Under the pieces are notes generated by a model. It made no database searches. It had not been told where the DNA came from and worked only from the letters and a program-made list of their open reading frames with translations. The position numbers were made by a program, and so were the translations under genes. From Flavimarina sp. Hel_I_48 (lineage in GTDB: Bacteria; Bacteroidota; Bacteroidia; Flavobacteriales; Flavobacteriaceae), in the NCBI RefSeq assembly GCF_000733945.1, contig NZ_JPOL01000002.1, positions 320,001 through 384,000 on the forward strand: a DNA stretch of 64,000 nucleotides. Reading direction: 5' to 3'. Below are positions 54,484-63,583 of this stretch, piece after piece (position 1 is the first letter of the stretch; each line of letters opens with the position of its first letter).

Positions 54484-55056
54484 GTAATTATCTTATTGAT
54501 CCTAAAGCTCCTAACCGAAAAGTTTAACCATTAGATGAACGTTTAAATTGCTTTTAGGCCTATTTCTATAAGAGCACTTAAAAATCAAGGACTATTTAGT
54601 GTTCTAAAAAATCAAAAATATACATTTAAAGCGCGCTATGGTATTTTCATAAACTTTTGTTTACGATGATACCATAAAAGCAGTAACTTCAAAATAGTTA
54701 AGGTACTACCTAATAGGTAAAGCGACCCGATTTTCAATTTTTTAAGAATTAAAAATGGAATATTTAAGGAAACTAAATTTCAGAAAACAAGAAAATAATT
54801 AATATTGAAAGTTTGCTGTTCTGTATGGTTAATTGAAATCTTAATCCCAGAACATTGGGGAAAATAAGGAGAAAGATTGCAAAAATAAATGCGTAAATAC
54901 TTTTAAAACTGCCAAGAGACATCTTAGAAAAATGGTTTGCTGGCATTCAAAAGCATTAAGTAATTTATGGAAACCGTTTTACTACACCTATGCCCTCCAT
55001 AATCACTTTCGCTCGGTTAATGTGGCTAAAATTTAATTACTAGTGAATAAAGACCT
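54484..55056. other. 573-bp gap with an imperfect hairpin
   Basis: No gene is supported. The one structured element is an interrupted hairpin at 54637-54676: outer arms TATGGTAT / ATACCATA, inner arms CATAAAC / GTTTACG. It has no T-run and could be an operator. Confidence 0.4.
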
Positions 55057-55464
55057 TTAATCAAAAAAATCAAAGGGTTTTAGCAGACGAAGGATCTTTT
55101 CACAAGAATAAAAATTTTTATTGTTTCTTAAATACTTACGTATGTAGTTCAAATGATCATTAGTGGTCACCACATGAAAATTAGAATTATAATTTAAAAA
55201 GACCGGTTTTGCGGTAGAATGGTTATACACCTCAATAATGTCACCATGACGTGGGTCTTTTAATATTTTGTTATAAAGGGATGTTATATGTTCCTGCCCT
55301 CCTTCAAGTATTTGAAAAAAATTGCCAAAAGAATGGAGTAAAATTCCACTGACTATGCATTCATTATTGATCGCTGAAGCATGATCAAGTATGGAACCTA
55401 TTTCCTTTTTAGATAAGTCCTCGCGGGATTTACTTACATAACATATAGTATGGGGCATTTTCAT
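55057..55464 (-). CDS. BLUF-domain photoreceptor
   Basis: The product has 135 residues. It is a single BLUF domain that binds FAD and senses blue light: the key Tyr9 (ICYVSKS), Asn33/Asn34 in AINNECIVSG, Gln51 in FFQILEGG, and KDPRH. There is no output domain and no partner gene beside it, so it is a short BLUF protein that must act through protein contacts. The C-terminal 35 residues after the domain are helical and basic. The gene is isolated. Confidence 0.87.
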   Translation of the reverse strand: MKMPHTICYVSKSREDLSKKEIGSILDHASAINNECIVSGILLHSFGNFFQILEGGQEHITSLYNKILKDPRHGDIIEVYNHSTAKPVFLNYNSNFHVVTTNDHLNYIRKYLRNNKNFYSCEKILRLLKPFDFFD

Positions 55465-55962
55465 TCCTTGAAGTTTTTGGGTAATTATTAAAAGATAGAA
55501 AACAAGAATATCCTAATTGTTAAGATATATATGTTAATGGAATGATAAATTATGTATTTTAACAATTATTATTGCATTTGAGCGATTTTATGCTTCAGTC
55601 ATGTTTAAACCATGTTAATTTAACTTTGATTCATTTAACTTTGATTCATTTCAAAATCTTCTATCCAGCTTTCTTTTCTGAAATTCTAATTTACGTTACT
55701 GCTATAGATTAAATTTTCGATTATAAACAGCGCTAAAATTCAAATACTTGTGTTTTCTAATTCGGAAATTTTAGATTTTTGGAGTTCTTTATAATTAACG
55801 TCGTTATAAGGAAAATATCTATCTTCACGACCGCTAATAATGCCAGAAATTCTATTTCTTTCCCATTATTAGTCAACATTATTGATACACAAGGATGGGA
55901 ACTTATACGTAATTTGAAATGTAAATTTTTACGTAGGACAAAGCCTATTCAATAATGCATAT
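55465..55962. other. 498-bp gap with a short tandem repeat
   Basis: No gene is seen. Bases 55621-55650 are two perfect copies of TAACTTTGATTCATT. Nothing else was recognised. Confidence 0.5.
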
Positions 55963-56307
55963 ATGAAAGGTAAATTCAGGAGATTGATTAAGTTTACAAA
56001 TGATTATCAAAAAAAAGAGGATATCATTCTACGGGACCATCTTGCCATGGAAAGGACCAAACTTGCAAATGAGAGAACGTTATTATCCTATTTAAGAACG
56101 TCCCTTTATCTCATTCTAGGCGGCATAGCATTTCTGGGAATGCAGAATCTTGAAGAAATTAAACTCCTGGGTTATTTTTCCTTAGGACTTTCTATGGTGG
56201 TTCTTATAGTTGGCATCGCCCGTTTTTACCAACTTAAGAGACATCTGCGAAGAATGTATGAACCGTTACAGGATCCGGAAAAAAAGGAAATTAAAGAAAA
56301 GGATTAG
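55963..56307 (+). CDS. DUF202 membrane protein
   Basis: The product has 114 residues. After a basic N-terminus it has the DUF202 core (DHLAMERTKLANERTLLSYLRTS, about 27-49) and two membrane segments (about 50-65 and 75-92). It is a small inner-membrane protein of unknown activity. A basic tail (LKRHLRRMYEPLQD) follows. There is no operon partner. Its stop is 29 bp before the stop of the convergent quinone oxidoreductase gene. Confidence 0.85.
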   Translation: MKGKFRRLIKFTNDYQKKEDIILRDHLAMERTKLANERTLLSYLRTSLYLILGGIAFLGMQNLEEIKLLGYFSLGLSMVVLIVGIARFYQLKRHLRRMYEPLQDPEKKEIKEKD

Positions 56308-56335
56308 CCTGCTATTGAAATGATTTTCAGCAGCT

Positions 56336-57316
56336 TTAGTTCTTTTCCATTACCAGTACGATTTTCCCTATGTGATCGCTGCTTTCCATGAGTCGGTGTG
56401 CGTCTGCAGCTTCTGCTAATGGAAAGGTTTTATGAATGACCGGCTCAATGGACTTATCTTCAAGTAACGGCCAGATTTTTTGTACAACCTCTCTGGCGAT
56501 TTTTGCCTTTACCTCAATACTTTGTGGCTTGAGCAAACTTCCGGTAAGGATCAGATTTTTGGACATGATCGTCCATAAATTGATTTCAGGTTTTAGTCCT
56601 TTCATGCCATTTATATAGCATAAACGGCCGTTTTTAGCCAGAATATCAAGGTTTTTCCGGGTATAATCCCCTCCTACCATATCCAGGATTACATCAATAT
56701 TTTCGTTTTTGAAAATTTCGGAAAAATCCTCTTTCTTGTAATTAATGGCATTATCAACGCCTAAATCTGTCAAAAACCGAACTTTTTCATCGGTTCCGGC
56801 AGTAGAATAGGTAGGCATTCCCATCGCTTTTGCCATTTGTAGGCCCATAATCCCAATACCGCTTGTACCGCCATGAATAAGCAACTTCTCTCCTTTTTCA
56901 ATCTTTGCTTGCTGAAAAACATTGAACCAAACTGTAAAAACCACCTCTGGAAGCGATGCGGCTTCAGTAAAGCTCAATCCGCCGGGAACGGGCATAGTTA
57001 GTTTCTCGTTTACGACAACCTCTTCCGCATAACCACCTTGCGTAAGCAATGCACAGACCTCGTCCCCTACTTTATATGAAGTGATTTTGTCCCCTACCTC
57101 TTTTACAATGCCCGCAACTTCAAGACCGGGAACTATAGTTTCTCCTTTTGATCCTCCATACGTATCTGGTTTTTCACGTACCATGACATCACTCCGGTTT
57201 ATCCCAGCAGCTTTAACTTCAATTAATAATTCGTGGTATCCTGGTTTTGGGGAATCTATATTGGCTAGCTTTAAAACTTCTGCACCACCGCCTGTAGAAA
57301 CTTGTATTGCTTTCAT
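56336..57316 (-). CDS. Quinone oxidoreductase (zinc-free MDR family)
   Basis: The product has 326 residues. It is a medium-chain dehydrogenase/reductase: GroES-like N-terminal domain (GYHELLIEVKAAGINRSDV, GLEVAGIVKEVGD) and a Rossmann domain (LLIHGGTSGIGIMGLQMAKA, about 145-164). The zinc ligands of alcohol dehydrogenases are absent, as in NAD(P)H:quinone reductases (QOR/PIG3-like). It diverges from the NIPSNAP gene across 85 bp. Confidence 0.9.
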   Translation of the reverse strand: MKAIQVSTGGGAEVLKLANIDSPKPGYHELLIEVKAAGINRSDVMVREKPDTYGGSKGETIVPGLEVAGIVKEVGDKITSYKVGDEVCALLTQGGYAEEVVVNEKLTMPVPGGLSFTEAASLPEVVFTVWFNVFQQAKIEKGEKLLIHGGTSGIGIMGLQMAKAMGMPTYSTAGTDEKVRFLTDLGVDNAINYKKEDFSEIFKNENIDVILDMVGGDYTRKNLDILAKNGRLCYINGMKGLKPEINLWTIMSKNLILTGSLLKPQSIEVKAKIAREVVQKIWPLLEDKSIEPVIHKTFPLAEAADAHRLMESSDHIGKIVLVMEKN

Positions 57317-57401
57317 TTTTTCTTATTTTCAGAAATTTAATATTCTATAGGCATGTAAAACCACCAATTATAAATACATTAACGTCCTTTAAAAAACTAT
57401 T

Positions 57402-58193
57402 ATGAATCAAATTTCCATTAAGTACACGCTACTTCTATTTATTCTCTGCTCAAGCTGTAACCTTATTTTTGCCCAACAGGGAAACAGGCAATTTTACCAA
57501 CTTAAAACCTATACGTTTAGTGCGGATTCTCAAGTAGAACAGGCTGATAAATATTTCAAAAATGCCTATTTACCAGCCCTAAAACGTCAAAATATTGAAA
57601 ATATCGGTGTTTTTAAGCCAAAAACATACGCTCCCGAAGATACATTACAGCGTATTATTGTGCTGATCCCATTCGCTTCTCTGGAAGAATTTGAAAGTCT
57701 TGATACAAAACTTCTAAGCGATAAAACCTATCAGAAGGAAGGCGCTGCGTTTATTGGCGCTCCACACGATAAAAAACCGTATGAACGTATTAGTTCAATA
57801 GTGCTCAAAGCTTTTGAGGATATGCCTCTTTTAAAACCTTCACCACTTACCACTCCAAGGGAGGAGCGCGTATATGAGCTTCGCAGTTACCAGTCCCCTA
57901 CCGTTGCTTTGCACCAGAATAAAGTTGACATGTTCAACGCTGGTGGTGAGGTGGCCCTTTTTGACAAACTAGGTTTTAATGCTGTTTTTTATTCCTCGGT
58001 GGTTTCTGGGCCAGATATGCCCAACCTGATGTACATGACGACCTTTAAAGACCAGGCCAGCCGCGATGCACACTGGGAAGCTTTTGGAACAGCGCCGGTA
58101 TGGAAAAAACTTTCGGCTTTGCCAAAATATCAGGATAACGTTTCCCATATTGATATTACCTATCTCTATCCTACGGAGTATTCTGATTATTAA
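57402..58193 (+). CDS. Exported NIPSNAP-family protein
   Basis: The product has 263 residues with a signal peptide (about 1-24, ending LIFAQQG) and two ferredoxin-like NIPSNAP units (RQFYQLKTYTF... and ERVYELRSYQSP...FNAVFYSSVVSGPDMPNLMYM). The family is of uncertain function; the fold is dimeric alpha-beta barrel. It heads a plus-strand run with an aldo/keto reductase and an MBL hydrolase. Confidence 0.87.
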   Translation: MNQISIKYTLLLFILCSSCNLIFAQQGNRQFYQLKTYTFSADSQVEQADKYFKNAYLPALKRQNIENIGVFKPKTYAPEDTLQRIIVLIPFASLEEFESLDTKLLSDKTYQKEGAAFIGAPHDKKPYERISSIVLKAFEDMPLLKPSPLTTPREERVYELRSYQSPTVALHQNKVDMFNAGGEVALFDKLGFNAVFYSSVVSGPDMPNLMYMTTFKDQASRDAHWEAFGTAPVWKKLSALPKYQDNVSHIDITYLYPTEYSDY

Positions 58194-58301
58194 TTACCCA
58201 TAGTTTGACTGCCGCTTTTGTGAAAGAATTATAAAAGTTGATTACTTCCCTTTTTGTTGTGTGCTTTAACTTTAAGCTGCAAAAAACGAACTTACCTTAT
58301 C

Positions 58302-59333
58302 ATGAAGTACACTATTTTAGGAAATACAGGTCTCATTGTTTCAGAACTTTGTTTTGGTACGATGACCTTTGGCGCAAAAGGAAGATTTAAAGAAATTGGG
58401 GGCGTAGATCAGAACGCAGCAAATGATCTTTTAAAACAAGCAGTAGATGCAGGGGTAAACTTTGTAGATACCGCAAATGTATATTCTGAAGGTCTATCAG
58501 AAGAAATTACCGGAAAAGCAATTAAAAATATCGGAATTTCCCGAAAATCACTCATTATTGCCACTAAAGTGCGCGGCACTATGGGCGAAGGCCCCAATCA
58601 AAAAGGGCTAACTAGAAAACATATTATAGATCAGGTAGACGCTAGCCTTAAACGTCTAAATACTGACTATATAGACCTCTATCAAATACATTCCAACGAT
58701 CCCATAACCCCTATAGGGGAAACTCTGCGTGCCCTTGATGATTTGGTACGTAGCGGAAAAGTTCGCTATATAGGCGCTAGTAACGTCGCTGCGTGGCAAT
58801 TGATGAAAGCACTGGATTATTCCCATTACCATAATCTGGAACGATTTGCTTCACTACAGGCCTATTATACCATCGCCGGCCGTGATCTGGAGCGTGAGAT
58901 CATACCATTATTAAAGGATCAAAATGTGGGTCTTATGGTGTGGAGTCCACTAGCGGGCGGACTTTTGAGTGGTAAATATGACCGGGATGATAAAAAAACA
59001 TCGGGCGGAAGGCGTGATAATTTTAATTTTCCTCCCGTAAACCGGGACCGGGCGTTTGATATTGTAGATGCCCTTAGACCTATGGCCGAAAGTAAAGGTG
59101 TGAGTGTAGCGCAACTTTCCCTTTCCTGGTTATTACATCAAAAGGCAGTGAGCAGCGTGATAATAGGTGCAAAAAATAAAGAACAGCTTAGCGAAAATCT
59201 TAAAGCTACTGAAGTGAGTTTTAATACGGAAGAAATGAACAAACTCGATGACCTGAGTCAGCTTCCTAAAGAATATCCCGGCTGGATGCTTGAATTTACC
59301 AAAGAAGATAGAAAAGTAGATTCCAGATTTTGA
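58302..59333 (+). CDS. Aldo/keto reductase (AKR11/12-like)
   Basis: The product has 343 residues from ATG at 58302; the open frame to 58254 adds 16 residues unlike the family. Motifs are ILGNTGLIVSELCFGTMTFGA, the catalytic region NFVDTANVYSEGLSEE, IIATKVRG, IHSNDPITPIGETLRALDDL, GASNVA and SVIIGAKN. It reduces aldehydes or ketones with NADPH. It is 108 bp after the NIPSNAP gene and 65 bp before the MBL gene. Confidence 0.9.
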   Translation: MKYTILGNTGLIVSELCFGTMTFGAKGRFKEIGGVDQNAANDLLKQAVDAGVNFVDTANVYSEGLSEEITGKAIKNIGISRKSLIIATKVRGTMGEGPNQKGLTRKHIIDQVDASLKRLNTDYIDLYQIHSNDPITPIGETLRALDDLVRSGKVRYIGASNVAAWQLMKALDYSHYHNLERFASLQAYYTIAGRDLEREIIPLLKDQNVGLMVWSPLAGGLLSGKYDRDDKKTSGGRRDNFNFPPVNRDRAFDIVDALRPMAESKGVSVAQLSLSWLLHQKAVSSVIIGAKNKEQLSENLKATEVSFNTEEMNKLDDLSQLPKEYPGWMLEFTKEDRKVDSRF

Positions 59334-59398
59334 TCAATTAATGCTTTAGTTGTTACCGGCAGTCATTTTCCTGACCGTTAATTTAGTACCCAAACCTT

Positions 59399-60493
59399 AT
59401 GATTTTTATTTTATTCGTAGTGTTGTTTTCTATTTTTGTCATCGTTTTTCTTATGCAGCCGCAGTTCGGCAAACACCCATCTGGTAAACATTTGCTAACT
59501 ATTAAACAGTCCATTCATTATAAAAATGGATCTTTTGAAAACTCAAGTGTTACCCCTGCCCTTACTGAGGGTGTAGGTTATGGTACAGTACTAAGCGAAT
59601 TACTCTTTAAAAAAAATCCTCGAAAAAAACCTGAAAATCGTCTACCAACCATAAAAACAGACTTGCACCAATTGGATAGGGATGAAGATGTTCTGATCTG
59701 GTTTGGCCATTCTTCTTATTTTATGCAGATCAATGGTAAAAAAATACTTGTAGATCCGGTTTTTAGCGGTTCTGCATCACCTATTCCCTATTCCATTCAG
59801 GCCTTCGCCGGTAGTGATATATATACCGAAAATGACATTCCCGAGATTGATTACCTTTTTATTAGCCACGACCATTGGGATCATTTTGATTATAAGACAC
59901 TCACTGCCTTACGCCCTAAAATCAAGAAAGTAATTTGTGGTTTGGGCGTGGGCGCTCATCTCATATCCTGGGATTTTGACAAAGAGAGCATCAAAGAATG
60001 TGATTGGGATCAATCGCTGGTCTTAGATGATGATTTTAAAATTCATACTGTTCCCGCACGTCATTTTTCCGGTAGGAGGTTTAAGAGAAATGGAACTGTA
60101 TGGACTTCTTTCGTACTTAAAACCCCAGCGTATACTCTATTCCTGGGCGGTGATAGTGGTTATGATATGCACTTCAAGACCGCGGGAGAAAAGTATGGCC
60201 CTTTTGATCTTGCCATTCTTGAAAATGGTCAATACGACGAAAAATGGAAATATATCCATATGCAACCAGAAGAGGTCCTACAAGCTGCAAGCGATTTACG
60301 TACTACGAAATTATTACCGGTACATTCGGGAAAATTTGCGCTCGCCAATCACGCGTGGGATGAACCTTTAAAAAGAATCACAGCACTTGCACATGTAGAT
60401 TCACCAAAAATACTAACCCCAAAAATAGGTGAGAAAGTTGATTTAAAGTTGGCAGACCAGCATTTTGAGCATTGGTGGACGAGTGTTGATTAG
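59399..60493 (+). CDS. MBL-fold hydrolase (UlaG/NAPE-PLD-like)
   Basis: The product has 364 residues with an N-terminal membrane anchor (about 2-19), a metallo-beta-lactamase domain with the dinuclear site His157-x-His159-x-Asp161-His162 (ISHDHWDHFD), and further ligands in VPARHFSGR, LGGDSGYD and LLPVHSGKF. The NAPE-PLD/UlaG branch hydrolyses phosphodiesters or lactones. It is anchored to the outer face of the cytoplasmic membrane or exported; substrate unknown. Confidence 0.88.
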   Translation: MIFILFVVLFSIFVIVFLMQPQFGKHPSGKHLLTIKQSIHYKNGSFENSSVTPALTEGVGYGTVLSELLFKKNPRKKPENRLPTIKTDLHQLDRDEDVLIWFGHSSYFMQINGKKILVDPVFSGSASPIPYSIQAFAGSDIYTENDIPEIDYLFISHDHWDHFDYKTLTALRPKIKKVICGLGVGAHLISWDFDKESIKECDWDQSLVLDDDFKIHTVPARHFSGRRFKRNGTVWTSFVLKTPAYTLFLGGDSGYDMHFKTAGEKYGPFDLAILENGQYDEKWKYIHMQPEEVLQAASDLRTTKLLPVHSGKFALANHAWDEPLKRITALAHVDSPKILTPKIGEKVDLKLADQHFEHWWTSVD

Positions 60494-60659
60494 AGATTGA
60501 ACCTGAATTTTTCATTTATAGAAACCATACTAAAATCCATCAAGATGAAAATAGCAATTATAGATGACCAGAGCAAAACGGACATCATAAATCCCGATCA
60601 AAAAGTATTCGGAAAAAGCACAAACGCCGCCGGTCTTCAAAAATTGACAGGAAGATACT

Positions 60660-60893
60660 ATGGCACTTTCTAAAAAGGGTAAATGGTTGCTTAATGGAGG
60701 GCTGGGCGCTGTTCTTTTTGGCTCAGGTCTCAGCCTGGCGATTGAATCTGGCTTTTGGAAACATAGTTCTGAACCCTGGTATTTTTGGGTTTTGGGTGGA
60801 ACTGCGGGAATAGGTCTTACACTTAGTGGTGTGATTTTGTTGATTCGCACCGGGATTTTAAAAAGAGAATTGGAAACCAGTTCGAAGAAATGA
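60660..60893 (+). CDS. Small two-segment membrane protein
   Basis: The product has 77 residues. A Lys-rich start, two Gly-rich membrane segments (about 12-28 and 42-62) with a short loop (WKHSSEPWYF) and a basic tail make a compact hairpin protein. It was not assigned to a domain, but the composition is clearly that of a genuine small membrane protein. It has a strong terminator right after its stop. Confidence 0.7.
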   Translation: MALSKKGKWLLNGGLGAVLFGSGLSLAIESGFWKHSSEPWYFWVLGGTAGIGLTLSGVILLIRTGILKRELETSSKK

Positions 60894-60898
60894 ATTTG

Positions 60899-60933
60899 AA
60901 AAGCCTCACAGATTTGAAATCTGAGAGGCTTTT
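60899..60933. terminator. Intrinsic terminator between convergent genes
   Basis: AAAAGCCTC-A-CAGATT pairs with AATCTG-A-GAGGCTTTT across a 3-nt loop, with A or T runs on both sides. It serves the small membrane protein gene and the minus-strand gene ending at 60962. Confidence 0.82.
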
Positions 60934-60961
60934 ACTTTTACTCTGATTTGATGCCAAAATC

Positions 60962-61378
60962 CTACTCGCTTTCCTGTCGAAACCACGTCAAAACAAAAGT
61001 CATGATCCGACCAACCAGAAAGACAAAACCTCCAAAAATCACTGAAAGTAAGGTGATTTTAAGTCCACTTGCAAAGACTTGCGGTTCTACGTCGTTTAAG
61101 GATTCAAAAGAATCAAAAACCTGAATAAGCCCCAGCCATTGGTTGAACAATCCTATAGTTAAAGCGATCAGGGCAAGCTGATTGATTAATTTGATCAGCT
61201 TATCAAAAATGGTTTTTGGTGCTTTCAGTTTTAAAAAAGCACGCACAATTAAAAATAGCATGATCAGAAAACTGATCACGATCAGGCTCATGGCAAATGT
61301 GCCACCCTCTTGAATGCGTTCTCCCAGAACCCCGAAAAAACCTTTGCTTTGTAAAGCGATACGTGTTGATAAAAGCAT
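60962..61378 (-). CDS. Short MotA/TolQ/ExbB-like membrane protein
   Basis: The product has 138 residues with about three hydrophobic segments (about 28-48, 64-82, 103-130). The pattern GTFAMSLIVISFLIMLFLIVRAF then GLKITLLSVIFGGFVFLVGRI recalls the proton-channel family TolQ/ExbB, but the chain is shorter than the usual 220-250 residues, and there is no ExbD/TolR partner beside it. It stands alone, so the role is unclear. Confidence 0.6.
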   Translation of the reverse strand: MLLSTRIALQSKGFFGVLGERIQEGGTFAMSLIVISFLIMLFLIVRAFLKLKAPKTIFDKLIKLINQLALIALTIGLFNQWLGLIQVFDSFESLNDVEPQVFASGLKITLLSVIFGGFVFLVGRIMTFVLTWFRQESE

Positions 61379-61581
61379 AATTTATTTTATTTAAGATTAC
61401 AGGATCAAAACTATTATCAAACTAGCGCCTTTCCGTTATTTTGCGATCACCTGCAGTTTTTGAACCCTATTTAACCATTTTGGACTGAATAGCGAAGAAT
61501 CCGGTGAATTCACGCTCAAAACCGGTGATCTACCGCAAAAATTTTTAAATATTCTACAGAAGTGCCATATTTAAGGAGTGT

Positions 61582-62667
61582 ATGAAAAAAAGTGGATTTC
61601 TAAAATATGCTATTAAAAAAATTGTACTGCATGGCCTGTTCTGGAGTGCAGTATTGCTGTATTTTACCTTTTTTTTCGGACTGGAAGATGCCACTTTCAA
61701 AACCGTATGTACATTCTCATCTTTTTTATTGCCCGTGACCATGGCAACGACCTATGTTTTTGTATATCATTTGATACCGCACTATTTGTTGCCTGGCAAA
61801 TATTACGAATTTGTACTGTATGCCATTGCCACCTTTATTATTTCCTCCAGTTCTATTATGTATTCGGCTTTTTATGGCCTGAATTTGAGCGCTTCAATGG
61901 CTCTTGGCAAAGAATTTCCAATCACTAAAAGTCTGCTTTTTATAAATATTGTGGTTTATCTGGTCGTGATTTTAGCAAGCGCCTTTAGTTTGCTCAAAAC
62001 AAATTATAAAACCCAAACCACGAATGAGATTCTAAAAAATAAAATCCTTAGTGGTGAACTTCAGCTCAAAAAGCAGGAATTGACCTATTTAAAAATGCAG
62101 GTGCACCCGCATTTTCTTTTCAATACGCTCAATACACTTTATGGATTTGCGCTTAAAAAAAGTGATGAAACCCCAGAGCTGATCTTGAAACTTTCCAGCC
62201 TGCTGGATTATATTCTATATCAAACCCCAAAAGCAAAGGTTCCACTAAATCAAGAAATAGAGCACATTCAGGATTATATCGCGCTTGAACAAATGCGTTT
62301 TAAGAATAACCTGCAAATTGATTTTAAATGCGATCCCATTGCCGAAGAGCTTGAAATTGCACCTATGATCCTGCTTCCATTTATTGAAAATAGTTTTAAG
62401 CACGGCAAACGGAGCGATGGTTCCATAAATGTTGCAATTCACCTTAAAATCAGTCAAAAAAAGTTCTTTTTTTGGATAAAAAACTCAAAAATAACCCCAT
62501 TAAATGATCAAAAAGAACCATTTTCTGAACCACGAAAAAGTGGAATTGGTCTTGAAAATATAAAAAAGAGGTTGGCTATTGTGTACAAGAATGCGCACCA
62601 ACTTGATATCAGGAACGAACCAGATTTTTATGAAGTGTCCTTAACCCTAAATCTTGCAAATGTCTAA
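61582..62667 (+). CDS. LytS-family sensor histidine kinase
   Basis: The product has 361 residues, with four N-terminal membrane segments (about 12-31, 40-59, 75-100, 115-135), a short coiled coil and a HisKA_5 transmitter with His175/His177 in QVHPHFLFNTLNTLYG, then the HATPase motifs APMILLPFIENSFKHG and SGIGLENIKKRL. The small membrane half probably senses a membrane or soluble signal. Its stop overlaps the start of the response regulator (8 nt). Confidence 0.92.
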   Translation: MKKSGFLKYAIKKIVLHGLFWSAVLLYFTFFFGLEDATFKTVCTFSSFLLPVTMATTYVFVYHLIPHYLLPGKYYEFVLYAIATFIISSSSIMYSAFYGLNLSASMALGKEFPITKSLLFINIVVYLVVILASAFSLLKTNYKTQTTNEILKNKILSGELQLKKQELTYLKMQVHPHFLFNTLNTLYGFALKKSDETPELILKLSSLLDYILYQTPKAKVPLNQEIEHIQDYIALEQMRFKNNLQIDFKCDPIAEELEIAPMILLPFIENSFKHGKRSDGSINVAIHLKISQKKFFFWIKNSKITPLNDQKEPFSEPRKSGIGLENIKKRLAIVYKNAHQLDIRNEPDFYEVSLTLNLANV

Positions 62668-63370
62668 GATAAACTGCCTGGCCATTGATGATGAGCCCAT
62701 CGCGCTTGAGATTATTTCCGGTCATCTTTCTAAAATTGACAGGCTGCATCTTGTGGCGACCTGTACAAACGCCACGGAAGCTTTTAATCATCTCAGTACT
62801 CAGCAAATTGATCTTATATTCCTTGACATCAACATGCCGGGAGTGACGGGTATAGCATTTGCCAAAGCCATAAACCCACAGACAAAAATTGTATTTACAA
62901 CGGCCTACCGCGAGTATGCCATTGATGGATTTGATTTACAGGCCGTGGATTATTTACTCAAGCCCATCTCGTTTCCGCGCTTGTTGAAAGCGGTAGAAAT
63001 CTATTTAAAACTGCATCAAAATACCATTCCCACTTCTGAAAAAGCACTACACGAAGCTGAATTTATTTTTGTGAAAATGGATAGGCAAATGGTCAAAATC
63101 AGTTTTGATTCTATTTTATATGTGGAAAGCCTAAGCGATTATATTCAAATATATACGCTGGAAAAAACCTATGTGGTAAGGGAAAAAATTAGCAGTATCG
63201 AAAAAAAATTGCCCAAAGGAAAGTTTTTAAGGATTCACCGCTCCTTTATTATCGCCCTTGCAAAGATTGAATCCTACACGCACGAACAACTCGTGATCAA
63301 CGCCAATTCGATCCCCATAAGCCGAAGCTACCGGGATATGGTGCTTCAAAAATTAGGTGAATTTCACTAA
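62660..63370 (+). CDS. LytTR-family response regulator
   Basis: The product has 236 residues from ATG at 62660; an in-frame TTG two codons earlier is less likely. A receiver domain with Asp56 (FLDINMPG) and PISF, followed by a LytTR DNA-binding domain (about 130-236: IFVKMDRQMVKISFDSILYV, SLSDYIQIYT, FLRIHRSFIIALAKI). It is translationally coupled to the kinase by overlap. Targets are not visible nearby; the next gene (63584) is a candidate. Confidence 0.92.
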   Translation: MSKINCLAIDDEPIALEIISGHLSKIDRLHLVATCTNATEAFNHLSTQQIDLIFLDINMPGVTGIAFAKAINPQTKIVFTTAYREYAIDGFDLQAVDYLLKPISFPRLLKAVEIYLKLHQNTIPTSEKALHEAEFIFVKMDRQMVKISFDSILYVESLSDYIQIYTLEKTYVVREKISSIEKKLPKGKFLRIHRSFIIALAKIESYTHEQLVINANSIPISRSYRDMVLQKLGEFH

Positions 63371-63583
63371 AAATAGCATGTTTTACGCACTTTTTAGCTC
63401 ATTTTAGATCAAAAATGGATCAATTACCCGAACGAGTAGGAATAAACTGTTTCTTGGGAGCGGCACTTTATTTCAGATAAGTATATCACAGGATTCTTCT
63501 AAAAATAGAATGTATTTTTAAGTGTTCTTTAGTAGTATACAATCCATTTTAATTTAATTTCAGTAGTTCTAAAAACAAACTGG

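Noticed and set aside
60545..60673. 42-codon frame MKIAIIDDQSKTD
   Set aside because: It overlaps the start of the small membrane protein gene and has no family resemblance or spacing support; possible but not supported.
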